Source of the DNA: Maricaulis parjimensis
GTDB taxonomy: Bacteria > Pseudomonadota > Alphaproteobacteria > Caulobacterales > Maricaulaceae
Assembly: GCF_016817355.1 (NCBI RefSeq)
Contig: NZ_JADOTT010000001.1
Location: 127,094 to 191,093, forward strand
DNA length: 64,000 nucleotides
Direction: 5' to 3'
The translations under genes were made by a program, and so were the position numbers. Within the stretch, counting starts at the first letter, position 1. Every line of letters begins with the position of its first letter. The notes under the pieces are model-generated. The model did not search any database, had not been told where the DNA came from, and worked only from the letters and a program-made list of their open reading frames with translations. Of this stretch, positions 27,459 through 36,765 are shown piece by piece.

Positions 27459-27478
27459 TTTCGGTCATAATCGCTCAC
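27459..27478 (+). promoter_or_regulatory. Candidate DeoR-type site upstream of the glycosidase operon
   Basis: TTTCGGTCATAATCGCTCAC shares TTTCG at 1-5, T at 7, CG at 14-15 and T at 17 with the sites at 28633 and 36662. It lies in the 245-bp gene-free space between the DeoR gene stop and the esterase start. It is also bracketed by AGTTTT/AAAACT arms (27456-27461, 27479-27484). Confidence 0.5.
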
Positions 27479-27561
27479 AAAACTGCAAACGAGGATCGCG
27501 CGCGTGCGGTTCAACGGTAAGCATGCTCTGAATGAAAATGGTGGGGAGGCGGGAGATCCGC

Positions 27562-28353
27562 CTAGGCGTCGGCGATAATGACGTTCACGCCGGCCTTTTG
27601 CAGCATTTCGAGATCACGGGGCTTGATACGGGCATCCGTAATGATCGTATCAATCTCGTCGATAGCGCACACGACATTTCCGGATGATCCTTCAAACTTG
27701 CTGGCATCCACAAGAACGACGATTTCATCCGCCCGCTCGATCAACCGGCGCTCCGCAGCAACCAGGACAACATCCGCCTGCATCAACCCCTGCGGTCCGA
27801 TGGAAGCGGCGCCCATGAAAAGCTTGGGCGCATGAAAGCGCGGCATGCCATCTTCGCCAAAGACAGACAGGATAATGTTCTGCTCGGGGAAAACCGCACC
27901 GGCAGGAACCAGAATACGGGTCCCGCGCTGGCCAAGCAGAGCCGATACAATGTGGAGCGAATTGGTCAGCACCTGAAGATTAAGGCCGGCCAGATGCGAG
28001 CACATCTGGAGCGTTGTGGACCCGCCATCAATCATCACGCCTTCGCCGGACTGGCACAGCTTCGCAGCGGCTTTGCCAATCGCCTTCTTTTCTCGAAGAT
28101 GCAGGTTGATGTTTTCCTGGAAGGGCACGCCGGCCAGACGCTGGAGGTCTGTACCACCGGTCTCGTTCGACGCATTCAGGCGCCGGGCCCCACCCCGGAC
28201 ACGCTCCAGACGCCCCTCCTGAGCGAGGCGTTCCAGATCCCGGCGTATCGTCGCCGGAGACCCATCGATTCGCCGCCCGAGCTCCTGAAATGAAACAAAT
28301 CCCCGTTCCTCAAGCAGGCGAAGGATAAAGTCCTCGCGTTCAGAAGCGTGCAT
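27562..28353 (-). CDS. DeoR family regulator, probable repressor of rhamnose genes
   Basis: A 263-residue DeoR regulator. The N-terminal winged helix is residues 5-58 (DFILRLLEERGFVSFQELGRRI, ATIRRDLERLAQEGRLERVRGGA), and the C-terminal sugar-phosphate sensor (DeoRC) has DGGSTTLQMCSHL and VDASKFEGSSGN. DeoR proteins of this kind commonly respond to phosphorylated sugars; here rhamnulose-1-phosphate would be the logical effector. It stands between the rhamnosidase operon and a divergent TonB receptor, at the centre of the rhamnose genes. DeoR-type RhaR regulators are known from rhizobial rhamnose loci; the name is not asserted here. AAGGA precedes the ATG. Confidence 0.88.
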   Translation of the reverse strand: MHASEREDFILRLLEERGFVSFQELGRRIDGSPATIRRDLERLAQEGRLERVRGGARRLNASNETGGTDLQRLAGVPFQENINLHLREKKAIGKAAAKLCQSGEGVMIDGGSTTLQMCSHLAGLNLQVLTNSLHIVSALLGQRGTRILVPAGAVFPEQNIILSVFGEDGMPRFHAPKLFMGAASIGPQGLMQADVVLVAAERRLIERADEIVVLVDASKFEGSSGNVVCAIDEIDTIITDARIKPRDLEMLQKAGVNVIIADA

Positions 28354-28756
28354 GCTCTTTCCTTCGAGTGCGTCGGCCTATCAATCAGGGCCACTCATCT
28401 TTGACGCGTATATCAATGAGTGCCTTCCCTCAAGCTTGAGCTCGACCAACTCATTGGTTTTGCTGAATCAGCACTCGACACTAACCCTCGTGAATCTGAT
28501 TGCAAATTGCATCAAGATTCTCGAATTCGCGCCCACCACTCAAACCACTATGATTCATAGATTTCCTCAAAATTTATTGATAAACAATAATTTCGCAGCC
28601 AATTTTGTTGTAAATGAGCGATTTTTCTAATTTTTCGATTGAATACGATTGACAATTGTCACTCTCAACCGTCCTAAATGGCGTCGCATCGCTCCAAAAA
28701 CAAAGAGGGCGAGCAAAAAGCGCAATAGTGAATTCTATGAGCGGGAGGAATAGGAA
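28354..28756. promoter_or_regulatory. AT-rich divergent control region (DeoR gene / TonB receptor)
   Basis: 403 bp without a credible gene and much richer in A/T than its surroundings, most of all at 28540-28660. It contains a perfect 12-bp palindrome CTCAAGCTTGAG (28429-28440), an inverted repeat TTATTG-N5-CAATAA (28574-28590), three CGATT half-sites (28619, 28636, 28646), a 10-bp palindrome GACAATTGTC (28651-28660) and a consensus -35 TTGACA (28649-28654). No convincing -10 is visible. Presumed promoter/operator for both neighbours. Confidence 0.6.
28633..28652 (+). promoter_or_regulatory. Candidate DeoR-type direct-repeat site at the receptor promoter
   Basis: TTTCGATTGAATACGATTGA holds the direct repeat CGATTGA twice with a 10-bp period, one helical turn, as expected for DeoR proteins. 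It overlaps the TTGACA -35 hexamer, so binding would block the receptor promoter. Confidence 0.5.
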
Positions 28757-31084
28757 ATGAACAGGACATTTGGGCCGTCCCGGGCCAAATGGGGACTAGC
28801 CCTATTGGCCAGCACCAGCATGCTGGCCCTGACTTCACCCACATTCGCACAGGACGAAAACGCACCGTCCGTTGACGAGGATGTCATCATCGTCACGGCC
28901 AACAAGCGTGAAGAGCCGATCCAGACCGTCGCAGCGACGGTGAATGTGGTCTCCAATGAAACCATTTCGGACCTGCGGGTTACGACCGTGCAGGAACTGA
29001 CAACTGTCGTGGGCGGCCTTTCGTTGACCATGACAAGCCCGTCGGAACAATCCGTTTCCCTGCGCGGCATCAAGATGCCGAGCGCCGGGGGGTCTGGGGG
29101 GACCACCAACACGGTTGAATCCTACATCAACCAGGTTCCGATCAGCTCGGTCGATCTTTTCTCGGCCACGCTGGACATTGGCCAGGTGGAAATCCTGAAG
29201 GGCCCGCAGGGCACGCTTCAGGGCCGCCCGTCTCCGTCCGGCGCCCTGATCGTCACAACGATGCGCCCGTCATTCGACGAAGCCAATGGCTTCATCGAGG
29301 GAACGCTGACCGATCATGACGGCCGCAACATCCAGGCGGCCTATGGCGGCCCGATTGGCGACAACTTTGCCTTCCGCCTTGCCGGCGTCTATGACTATAA
29401 CGGCGGCACGGAAGTACAGAACATTGCCAATGGCAATTCCAACTATGCCGAGATCTATGTGACACGGGGTTCGCTGTCCTGGATGCCGAATGACCGGCTC
29501 CAGATCGATGCGATGCTCCAGTACACGCATGATGAGCGGGACTTCTATCGTCAGGTCACGGGCGCACCGCCCTGTACGGCCGCCGACCGTCCGGCCGGTT
29601 ACGCCAACCCGATCGACTACCCGGTCAGCTCTGTGGGCTGTGGACAGGAAATCACCCTGTTCGACCGCATCGCAATGACCGATGGCGACAATCTGAATGT
29701 CTACGAAGGGACGCTGTTCACGCTGAACGCCAGCTTCGAGATCAATGACATTCTCGAACTCGTCTATGTCGGTGGCTACAACGACAACACCTATGACAAC
29801 CGGCTCGATTTCGACTTTGCCGGCATCGGTGCCGCCAACCAGATCCCGACCTTCCTGACCGCATCCAACGAGAACACGACCTTCTCGAACGAGCTGCGCC
29901 TGCACGGGTCGCCGAACGATTTCTACAACTTCATCTTCGGCGTTTTCACGGCTCACCGTGAAACCAGCGGCACTCTGGACTTCGTCCCGTTTGCCTTTGG
30001 CATTCCGAGTGGAAGTGAAACGGATGATTTTGGCATCTTCACCAATCAGCGCTTCCAGCTGACGGATGATGACAGCCTCGAACTGGGTGTTCGCTACACG
30101 CAGATTGATGTCGAGAACACGATCTCCAGCGTCGAGACCAGCTATCATGCGATCACGGGCAATGCGAACTACCGGCACTTCTTCACGCCGGATGTCATGG
30201 GCTATGTGAATTTCGGCACGTCCTACCGCCCCGGTTCTGCCGGCACGCGGGGTTCGCCCGTGGATGGCGTCATTCCGGCGTCTTACGGCAATTTCGACGA
30301 CGAACACTCGCAGTCGCTCGAGTATGGCCTGAAGACCCAATGGTTCGATAATCGCCTCACCGCGAACATCGCCATCTTCGATCAGGCTTATGACGGCTAT
30401 ATCGCCTCGCAGTTCAACATTGCCTGTACCGGTGTTCCTTCTGCACCGGGCACGGGAACCCAATGGGGTACGCGAGACGGCACACCGACCGGCGATGGCT
30501 GCTTCGGCACCATGTTCGGCAATGGCGATGCCGTGTCCAAAGGGTATGAGATCGAGCTGAGCTTCGACATCACCGACAATTGGACCATCAACACCATCTA
30601 CACCTACACGGATGCGCACTTCGACAACGCGCTGGTGCCGTGTAACGACTATGATGGCGATGGCGTCCTCGACACCAATGGTCCGCCCATGGTTCAGGAA
30701 GGCCGCTATGTCAGTGAATGCGCGGTCAATGGTCCGCTCGGAGCCCTGCCGTCCCGGAGCTGGAGCGCCAACACCAATTACGACTTCCAAGTCGGTGGTC
30801 TGGACGCCTATGTCCGTGCCAGTGCTGTTGGCTACGACTCCTACTTCTTCCCGCAGACCGGACGCACTTTCGAGGGCGACCTGCGCGTGAATGCCTATGT
30901 TGGCATCCGCGACCAGGACCGGAATTGGGAACTCATGCTGTGGGCGAAGAACCTCTTCGACCACGTCGTGGAAGACACGGATGGTGGCGACTGGACGATT
31001 TTCGGATCGGTCCCGTCGGGCCTGCGTGTCGGCACGGTCACCAACCATCGTGAAGTCGGCCTGACCCTGCGTCGCGACTTCTAG
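28757..31084 (+). CDS. TonB-dependent receptor, rhamnose/rhamnoside locus
   Basis: A 775-residue receptor. Signal peptide ending LTSPTFAQ, TonB-box-like DVIIVTANKREEPIQ, plug domain with VEILKGPQGTLQGRPSPSG, and a 22-strand-type barrel ending in LTLRRDF. The start codon is preceded by GGAGGAATAGGAA. It is divergent from the DeoR gene and followed by an esterase lipoprotein, then a terminator. Its position argues for uptake of a rhamnose-containing glycoside. Three receptors in this window each accompany a different hydrolase set, so ligands should differ. Confidence 0.92.
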   Translation: MNRTFGPSRAKWGLALLASTSMLALTSPTFAQDENAPSVDEDVIIVTANKREEPIQTVAATVNVVSNETISDLRVTTVQELTTVVGGLSLTMTSPSEQSVSLRGIKMPSAGGSGGTTNTVESYINQVPISSVDLFSATLDIGQVEILKGPQGTLQGRPSPSGALIVTTMRPSFDEANGFIEGTLTDHDGRNIQAAYGGPIGDNFAFRLAGVYDYNGGTEVQNIANGNSNYAEIYVTRGSLSWMPNDRLQIDAMLQYTHDERDFYRQVTGAPPCTAADRPAGYANPIDYPVSSVGCGQEITLFDRIAMTDGDNLNVYEGTLFTLNASFEINDILELVYVGGYNDNTYDNRLDFDFAGIGAANQIPTFLTASNENTTFSNELRLHGSPNDFYNFIFGVFTAHRETSGTLDFVPFAFGIPSGSETDDFGIFTNQRFQLTDDDSLELGVRYTQIDVENTISSVETSYHAITGNANYRHFFTPDVMGYVNFGTSYRPGSAGTRGSPVDGVIPASYGNFDDEHSQSLEYGLKTQWFDNRLTANIAIFDQAYDGYIASQFNIACTGVPSAPGTGTQWGTRDGTPTGDGCFGTMFGNGDAVSKGYEIELSFDITDNWTINTIYTYTDAHFDNALVPCNDYDGDGVLDTNGPPMVQEGRYVSECAVNGPLGALPSRSWSANTNYDFQVGGLDAYVRASAVGYDSYFFPQTGRTFEGDLRVNAYVGIRDQDRNWELMLWAKNLFDHVVEDTDGGDWTIFGSVPSGLRVGTVTNHREVGLTLRRDF

Positions 31085-31243
31085 AAACAACCTCCCTTGA
31101 GGCTGAATTGGCCGATTGGCGACGCACTATACCGGTGGCGCATTTTGTTTGCCCCGGAGCGTTCCGCCGATCGGCCATTTTTTCGCCCGGACACAAGTCA
31201 AACCGGGCGCCTGCCCGCCACCCTCGACCTAAAGGAGTCCGCC

Positions 31244-32866
31244 ATGACCGCCCTGCGTCCACTTACGACCCTTGCCATGGTGTCAGCACTCGCACTCGGT
31301 GCATGTGGCACCGAACCCGATGCCGACGGACCTCTCGTTGAAACCCTGTCCGGCCCGCTTCTGGGTTCAACGGCGGCTGGCGTCGACAGCTTTCTGGGCA
31401 TTCCCTACGCCGCGCCGCCGACAGATGACCTTCGCTGGCGCGCGCCCCAACCCGTCACGGCATGGTCCGCCACGCGTCCTGCAACCGGGTTTGGCGATGA
31501 CTGCCAGCAAACGCCCTTCGCCCAGGATGCGGCTCCCAGCACCGCCCCCTTCTCCGAGGACTGCCTCTTCGTCAATGTCTGGCGCCCGGCGGACGTCGAA
31601 CCAGGAGCAGACCTGCCCGTCGCCGTCTGGATCCATGGCGGCGGCTTCGTCAATGGCGGTTCCTCACCGGCCATTTATTCGGGTGAGAGCTTTGCCCGGA
31701 ACGGTGTCATCTATGTCAGCATGAATTACCGGCTGGGTCGTTTCGGCTTCTTTGCCCACCCCGCCCTGACCCGTGAAAATGCCGATGAGGGCCTGCTGGG
31801 CAATTACGGATATCTCGATCAGATCGCCGCCTTGAACTGGGTGGAGGCCAATATCGCAGCCTTCGGCGGCGACCCCGACAATGTCACGATTTTCGGAGAA
31901 TCCGCCGGCGGGGCCTCTGTCCAGGCGATGCTGACATCACCATTGGCGCAAGGTCTTTTCGACCGCGCCATCATTCAGAGCGGCGGCGGCCGGCGAACAG
32001 GCTTCTCGGACCGGCGCCTGCAGGACGATGCGCCCGGATCCCCCTCCCTGGAAAGCCTTGGCGTGGCGTTTGCCGAAGCGCACGGGATCACGGGCGACGG
32101 CCCGGCGGCCCTGGACGCCTTGCGCGCACTCCCGGCCTCGGAGATTGATGGCGGTCTGAGCATGGCCAGCATGGGCCAGCAGGGCGCGACCTATGGCGGC
32201 CCATCCATCGATGGCCGTATCGTGACGGCGCCGCTCCAGGACCAGTACATGTCCGGACAGTTTGCCATGGTGCCATTGATGATCGGGGCAACGAGCGCTG
32301 ATCTCGGCTTTTTGCCGGTGGCGACAAAAGCCGATGCCTTCAACCTGTTCGGGGATTCGGCTGACGCTGCGCGGGCCGCCTATGACCCGGACGGTGTGCT
32401 ACCGGATGCAGCAGTGATTTCTGCCATCGGGGGCGACCTCTTCATGGTCGAACCCGCCCGCTTTGTTGCCAGCCGGTTCAACGCGGCCGGCAATCCCGTC
32501 TTTCACTACCGCTTCAGCTATGTGGCCGAAGCGCTACAGGACACATTCAGCGGAGCGCCGCATGCCAGCGAGATACCCTACACGCACAACACGCTCGCGA
32601 ACCGCCGGGACGGCGAAACAACCACGCCCGGCGACCAGGCCGTTGCCGAACTGACCCATCGCTACTGGCTGAACTTCATCCGGTCCGGCGACCCGAACAG
32701 CGACGATCAGACCGCCTGGCCGCTTTATTCGGCAGTGACAGAGCCGCTCATGGACATCAGCGCATCCGGCGAGGCCGTCGCCGGGCGTGACCCCTGGTCG
32801 GACCGGCTGGACATGGTCTGTGATGCCTTTGCGGGAACCGGCTGTCCGGAAGACGATCCGGAATAA
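31244..32866 (+). CDS. Lipoprotein type B carboxylesterase
   Basis: A 540-residue carboxylesterase with a clear lipobox LGAC (Cys21). Motifs: EDCLFVNVW, oxyanion HGGGFVNGG, catalytic Ser220 in FGESAGGAS, and a C-terminal His in GAPHASEIPY. ATG 31244 has AAGGAG ten bases upstream; the long upstream extension of the frame is not coding. It lies 159 bp after the TonB receptor and is likely cotranscribed with it. Together with the Tat-exported esterase at 25661 it gives the locus two related periplasmic or surface esterases, probably for acylated glycosides. Confidence 0.9.
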   Translation: MTALRPLTTLAMVSALALGACGTEPDADGPLVETLSGPLLGSTAAGVDSFLGIPYAAPPTDDLRWRAPQPVTAWSATRPATGFGDDCQQTPFAQDAAPSTAPFSEDCLFVNVWRPADVEPGADLPVAVWIHGGGFVNGGSSPAIYSGESFARNGVIYVSMNYRLGRFGFFAHPALTRENADEGLLGNYGYLDQIAALNWVEANIAAFGGDPDNVTIFGESAGGASVQAMLTSPLAQGLFDRAIIQSGGGRRTGFSDRRLQDDAPGSPSLESLGVAFAEAHGITGDGPAALDALRALPASEIDGGLSMASMGQQGATYGGPSIDGRIVTAPLQDQYMSGQFAMVPLMIGATSADLGFLPVATKADAFNLFGDSADAARAAYDPDGVLPDAAVISAIGGDLFMVEPARFVASRFNAAGNPVFHYRFSYVAEALQDTFSGAPHASEIPYTHNTLANRRDGETTTPGDQAVAELTHRYWLNFIRSGDPNSDDQTAWPLYSAVTEPLMDISASGEAVAGRDPWSDRLDMVCDAFAGTGCPEDDPE

Positions 32867-32895
32867 TCCCGGGGCACCCCTGTCTTGCCTATCAA

Positions 32896-32930
32896 AAAGG
32901 GCCGCGCCTTGGTTCAAGGTGCGGCCCTTT
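32896..32930. terminator. Bidirectional rho-independent terminator
   Basis: A stem of AAAGGGCCGC/GCGGCCCTTT continued by CCTTG/CAAGG around a GTT loop. U-rich ends occur on both strands (CCCTTTCG on plus, CCCTTTTTGAT on minus). It separates the convergent esterase and RhaT genes. Confidence 0.9.
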
Positions 32931-32951
32931 CGTCTGGAAGATGAGCCTGGC

Positions 32952-34064
32952 TCAGTGACCGCCAGCACCACCGGCGAGCATGTTGCCAACCCCGATGATC
33001 ACTGTTGACCCAACCAGAAGGGTGATGCCGGCCCAGACCAGCCATTTGGTCTTGGCACTCGCACCCGACCATTCCTTCAGGGCAAAACCCCACAGGGTGG
33101 AGAAAAGGATGATGCTGGCCATGTGCAGGGTCCAGGAGGAGAAGCCATAGCTACCCATCTGGCTTTCACCCATCGTGTAGAAGAAGAACTGGAAGTACCA
33201 GAGCGTCCCCCCGAAAGCCGCCAGAAGATAATTGGCAATCAGCGGCACGCGCCCCGGCTTGGCGTCTTCGATCGTCACAGTGCCGGCGTCATCCACGACA
33301 GCCGCCTTGCGGCCAAACAACTCCATGAAAGAGCGGTTCTTGCGGATCAGATAGCCACACCAGATGAGATTGGTGGTGAGACCGCCTGCCAGAACGACAC
33401 ACAGGACCGGCAGCCCCTGCGAAAGCGTGTTGGTGCCCGCCGCCAGGGTCAGGTCCCGGATTTCCTGCCCTGCATCAAGGCCCCAGGCAAAACAGCCGGA
33501 CATCACCCCGGAAAAGACGGCGATCAGCAGTCCTTTCTTGAGATCAAACTCCGCAACACCCGCATTGGCGCCACCATCCGTCTCGCGTTCCTTGGAATTG
33601 CCGGCAATGGCCACCACGATGATGCCCAAAACAGTGACCACAATCCCGAGGAGCGTCACCTGTCCGCTTTGCGTCATCGCAATGTCCAGCAAAGTCCCCC
33701 GGAAAATCGGCGGACCAAGTGTGCCGATGACAGTCGTCAGCCCCAGCGCCACGGCCATGCCCAGGGACAAGCCGAGAAAGCGCATGGTCAGGCCGAAAGT
33801 CAGGCCACCAAAGCCCCACATGGCACCCCAGAACCAGCACCAGAACAGCGTGCTCTGCGACGTGGATCCGAGGACGCCCAGAAGGTCTTCCGTTCGCAGG
33901 GATGCAAAGATCCACGGCGCGATCAGCCAGGAGAACACGCCCCCGACGATCCAGAAAATCTCCCAGGACCAGAGTTTGATCCGCTTGTAAGGCACGTAGA
34001 AACTGGCTGAGGACAAACCTCCTAGCCAGTGAAAGAATACGCCCAGCATTGGATTGGCATTCAT
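32952..34064 (-). CDS. rhaT: L-rhamnose:H+ symporter RhaT
   Basis: A 370-residue, ten-TM permease of the RhaT family. The N-terminus (MNANPMLGVFFHWLGGLSSASFYVPYKRIK) and the segment WGFGGLTFGLTMRFLGLSLG are characteristic, as is a central cytoplasmic loop after TM5. It imports free L-rhamnose with protons. It sits 12 bp after the L-lactate dehydrogenase gene with CGGGGAAG upstream of its ATG, as last gene of a minus-strand kinase-dehydrogenase-permease operon that ends at a strong terminator. This placement agrees with rhamnose released by the two rhamnosidases in the window. Confidence 0.95.
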   Translation of the reverse strand: MNANPMLGVFFHWLGGLSSASFYVPYKRIKLWSWEIFWIVGGVFSWLIAPWIFASLRTEDLLGVLGSTSQSTLFWCWFWGAMWGFGGLTFGLTMRFLGLSLGMAVALGLTTVIGTLGPPIFRGTLLDIAMTQSGQVTLLGIVVTVLGIIVVAIAGNSKERETDGGANAGVAEFDLKKGLLIAVFSGVMSGCFAWGLDAGQEIRDLTLAAGTNTLSQGLPVLCVVLAGGLTTNLIWCGYLIRKNRSFMELFGRKAAVVDDAGTVTIEDAKPGRVPLIANYLLAAFGGTLWYFQFFFYTMGESQMGSYGFSSWTLHMASIILFSTLWGFALKEWSGASAKTKWLVWAGITLLVGSTVIIGVGNMLAGGAGGH

Positions 34065-34076
34065 GTTCTTCCCCGT

Positions 34077-35231
34077 TTAGTGCGGCATCCGTTTTGTCAG
34101 GATGTCCATGTTGATTTGAGAAATTCGGGTCACCCCTGTCAGGGCCATCGCGACACGCATCTCCGCGTCGATGAGGTCGAGAATGTGGGCAACGCCAGCC
34201 CGGCCACGCCCCGCCAGGGCATAGGCCCAGGCCCGCCCCAACAACACGCCGTCAGCACCCAGCGCGAGCATTCGCACGACATCCAGCCCCGATCGGATAC
34301 CGCCATCGGCCAAGATTTTGAGATCGCCTGAAACCGCATCCGCAATGGCCGGCAGGGCCTCGGCGCTCGCTGGCACGCCGTCCAGTTGCCGGCCGCCATG
34401 ATTGGACACAACAAGACCATCCACACCGAGCCGCGCGGCTTGCCGGGCATCATCAACATCCAGGATGCCCTTGATGATCAGGGGGCAGTCCCAGTGCTCG
34501 CGAATGAAGTCGATGTCAGACCAGGAAATTGCCGGATCGAAATTGTTCCGCATCCAGGCAAAGAAATCCTGCAGGCCGGTCTTGCCTTTCAGCACCGGCG
34601 CGACATTGCCCAGATGATGGGGACGCCCCCGCAAGCCCACATCCCAGGCCCAGCCGGGGCGCAGCAAGGCTTGGGCCGCGCGGCGCAAATCTCCGGCAAG
34701 ACCCGGCGCGCCGGCCAGACCGCTGCGATAGTCGCGATAGCGGGTGCCCGGGACGGGCATGTCGACGGTGAAAACCAGCGCCGGACAACCCAGATTCCGA
34801 GCTTCGGCCATCAGGTCGCGCATGAATTCCCTATCGCGGATCATGTAGAGCTGGAACCAGAAGGGCTGGCTCACCCCGGCCCGCACTTCCTGAAGGGGGC
34901 AGGCTGAGACGGTCGATAGTGTGAAGGGAATGCCGGCAGTTTCAGCGGCCTGCGCGGCCTGCACCTCTCCACGGCGGGCATTCATGCCAGCCAGTCCGAT
35001 CGGACCAAGTGCGACCGGCATGGCGAGGGATTGCCCGAACAGCTCGGTCGACAGCTCAATATCGGAAACATCCCTCAGGACGCGCTGTCGCAAGGCTATG
35101 CCATCAAGCGCCTCGCGATTGCGTGACAGCGTTACCTCTGCATAGGAGCCGCCATCCATGTATTCGAACAGAAAATGGGGAAGACGCCGTCTGGCCAGTT
35201 CGCGATAGTCATGGATGGACGCTGCGATCAT
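34077..35231 (-). CDS. lldD: FMN-dependent L-lactate dehydrogenase
   Basis: A 384-residue alpha-hydroxy-acid oxidase of the LldD family. FMN and substrate residues are seen in [19 protein letters not shown], the phosphate-binding [16 protein letters not shown], and the catalytic His in [10 protein letters not shown]. It oxidises L-lactate to pyruvate at the membrane and feeds electrons to quinone. Its ATG overlaps the kinase stop (ATGA), so the genes are coupled. The L-lactate is best explained as the product of the aldolase/dehydrogenase at 36766 acting on rhamnulose-1-phosphate. Other 2-hydroxy acids remain possible. Confidence 0.92.
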   Translation of the reverse strand: MIAASIHDYRELARRRLPHFLFEYMDGGSYAEVTLSRNREALDGIALRQRVLRDVSDIELSTELFGQSLAMPVALGPIGLAGMNARRGEVQAAQAAETAGIPFTLSTVSACPLQEVRAGVSQPFWFQLYMIRDREFMRDLMAEARNLGCPALVFTVDMPVPGTRYRDYRSGLAGAPGLAGDLRRAAQALLRPGWAWDVGLRGRPHHLGNVAPVLKGKTGLQDFFAWMRNNFDPAISWSDIDFIREHWDCPLIIKGILDVDDARQAARLGVDGLVVSNHGGRQLDGVPASAEALPAIADAVSGDLKILADGGIRSGLDVVRMLALGADGVLLGRAWAYALAGRGRAGVAHILDLIDAEMRVAMALTGVTRISQINMDILTKRMPH

Positions 35232-36640
35232 GCCACAACACCCTGCTCATTCACGCGGTCCCGCCAGGCAGTCTGATAAGCGGCGAGCTCGTCTTCGAGC
35301 GGTCTGACCGGGGACAGCGGTGTCGCTGGCTTCAAGTCTGGATTGAGCAGCCGAAGGGCGCCGAAAGACACATCATTGTGGGCATGCGTGGTGTAGACCT
35401 TCATGTCCGGACGCAGGCGCGCGAGACCGCGGACAAACACTTCCGCTTCTGCAAACCGCCCCTCCACGAGAAGCGTGCCGCGGGCGCCAATCAGGTCGAG
35501 GGATTCATCCATGACCATGGCGGCGTACAGACAGGCCGCGGCCCGCCGCTGAAACCAGTTATCCGGTTGATTGAGCCAGGTCCCCTTTGTCTCCGGGAAA
35601 GGGCCGAAGCCGGGCGCGAAAGTCGGAAGCAACATGGCCTCATTGGCGATGACCGGTGCCACGGAGGCGAGCATCTCCGGCTGGTCCGGCTTGATGTCCA
35701 CACGGCGGGTATCGATCCCGATCAGGGTTTCGATCTCGCGCCCTCCCATGAAACGGGCGGATGGAACCGGACGTCCGGCAATATCGACATTGATCAGACA
35801 GTCGCGCCCGGGCTCCAGACTGGCCGGGTCAAAGGCGTCGGCCATTGACCGCATGGCCACAAACCAGGTGCCCGTGGACAGGATGGTGCAATCCGCATCG
35901 GCGATTTCCGGGAAGCCACGCGCTGCGACCAAGGCCGCATTCGAGTCGTGCAGTCCACAATGGATTTCAACGCGCTCCGACAGTCCGGTTTTCGCGGCCA
36001 GATCAGGTGAAAGACGCCCGATCACATCACCCGCGCGGGCCAGGGGGGCAAACTTTTCGGCCCAGCCCAATCGCTTGGCCATCGGTGAAAAGTCCTGTTC
36101 AGCCGGTGACCAGAGATCCGTATGACAGCCCAGACTCGTCACTTCACTTGTCGCGACGCCAGACAGACGCCACGCCCAGAACTGGGCGAGCGGCATGATG
36201 GTGGCCGCGTCAAACAAGCCGGGATTGATTGATTGGAGCCAGAAGAGCTGGGTGCCAAGATTCAAGCCGTCCGGAAGGGAAGGTGACCCGTTGACGGCAA
36301 ACGGATCCCGCTCGGCCCAATAGGCCTCCCTGATCGCGTCCGGCACCGGTTGTTCGTAGTCCATCGGCGGAGCCACAAGCTGTCCGTCCCGCACCAACGC
36401 GGCACTGGCGCCATGGCAGACCGGAATGATCGCTCGAATGGGACCGCGCTTGGAAAACTCAGTGAGCGTTTCCACGACCCATTCAAACGTCGCTTCCGTG
36501 TCGAGCGCACGATAATGCGGCGTCTGCGGACTGGCGTTCGGCCGCGCCGCCCGCTCGACCAGCTCGCCGTCAGACGTCCAGGCGCTCAGCTTGCTCAGCG
36601 TCTTCCCGACATCCAGGACTATGATTTCGGCAGGCTTCAA
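35228..36640 (-). CDS. FGGY carbohydrate kinase, probable L-rhamnulokinase
   Basis: A 470-residue FGGY kinase with two RNase-H-like domains. The N-terminal phosphate loop is [13 protein letters not shown], the catalytic Asp lies in [11 protein letters not shown], and ATP contacts are at STGTWFVAM. The start is a TTG with GGGGAG five bases upstream; the nearby ATG is out of frame. By context it phosphorylates L-rhamnulose, made by the isomerase at 38881, to L-rhamnulose-1-phosphate. It is divergent from the aldolase/dehydrogenase gene and coupled to lldD by a 4-bp overlap. FGGY kinases cannot be told apart by motif alone, so rhamnulokinase is a context call. Confidence 0.87.
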   Translation of the reverse strand: MKPAEIIVLDVGKTLSKLSAWTSDGELVERAARPNASPQTPHYRALDTEATFEWVVETLTEFSKRGPIRAIIPVCHGASAALVRDGQLVAPPMDYEQPVPDAIREAYWAERDPFAVNGSPSLPDGLNLGTQLFWLQSINPGLFDAATIMPLAQFWAWRLSGVATSEVTSLGCHTDLWSPAEQDFSPMAKRLGWAEKFAPLARAGDVIGRLSPDLAAKTGLSERVEIHCGLHDSNAALVAARGFPEIADADCTILSTGTWFVAMRSMADAFDPASLEPGRDCLINVDIAGRPVPSARFMGGREIETLIGIDTRRVDIKPDQPEMLASVAPVIANEAMLLPTFAPGFGPFPETKGTWLNQPDNWFQRRAAACLYAAMVMDESLDLIGARGTLLVEGRFAEAEVFVRGLARLRPDMKVYTTHAHNDVSFGALRLLNPDLKPATPLSPVRPLEDELAAYQTAWRDRVNEQGVVA

Positions 36641-36661
36641 TTTGGCTCCCCATGCTCTATT

Positions 36662-36681
36662 TTGATCGATATGTATCGAAA
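36662..36681 (-). promoter_or_regulatory. Candidate DeoR-type site in the kinase / aldolase divergent promoter
   Basis: On the minus strand TTTCGATACATATCGATCAA matches the pattern at 28633 and 27459. It also contains a perfect inverted repeat TCGATA-TG-TATCGA (36666-36679). It lies in a 125-bp intergenic region between the two divergent arms of rhamnose catabolism, so one site could control both. Confidence 0.5.
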
Positions 36682-36765
36682 CTGATTGAGACGCGCCAGC
36701 TTTAATGTTATTTGACCCTCGCGACGCATGTCGTGGATCCGCACCCCAGAACAATTGGACGGCCG

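Noticed and set aside
28352-28630. 92-codon plus-strand frame in the AT-rich region
   Set aside because: No ribosome site, no recognisable domain, and the sequence looks regulatory; a frame this long can arise by chance in such DNA.
29270-31090. 606-codon antisense frame under the second TonB receptor
   Set aside because: The sense strand encodes a complete receptor with signal peptide, plug and barrel; the antisense product has no known fold.
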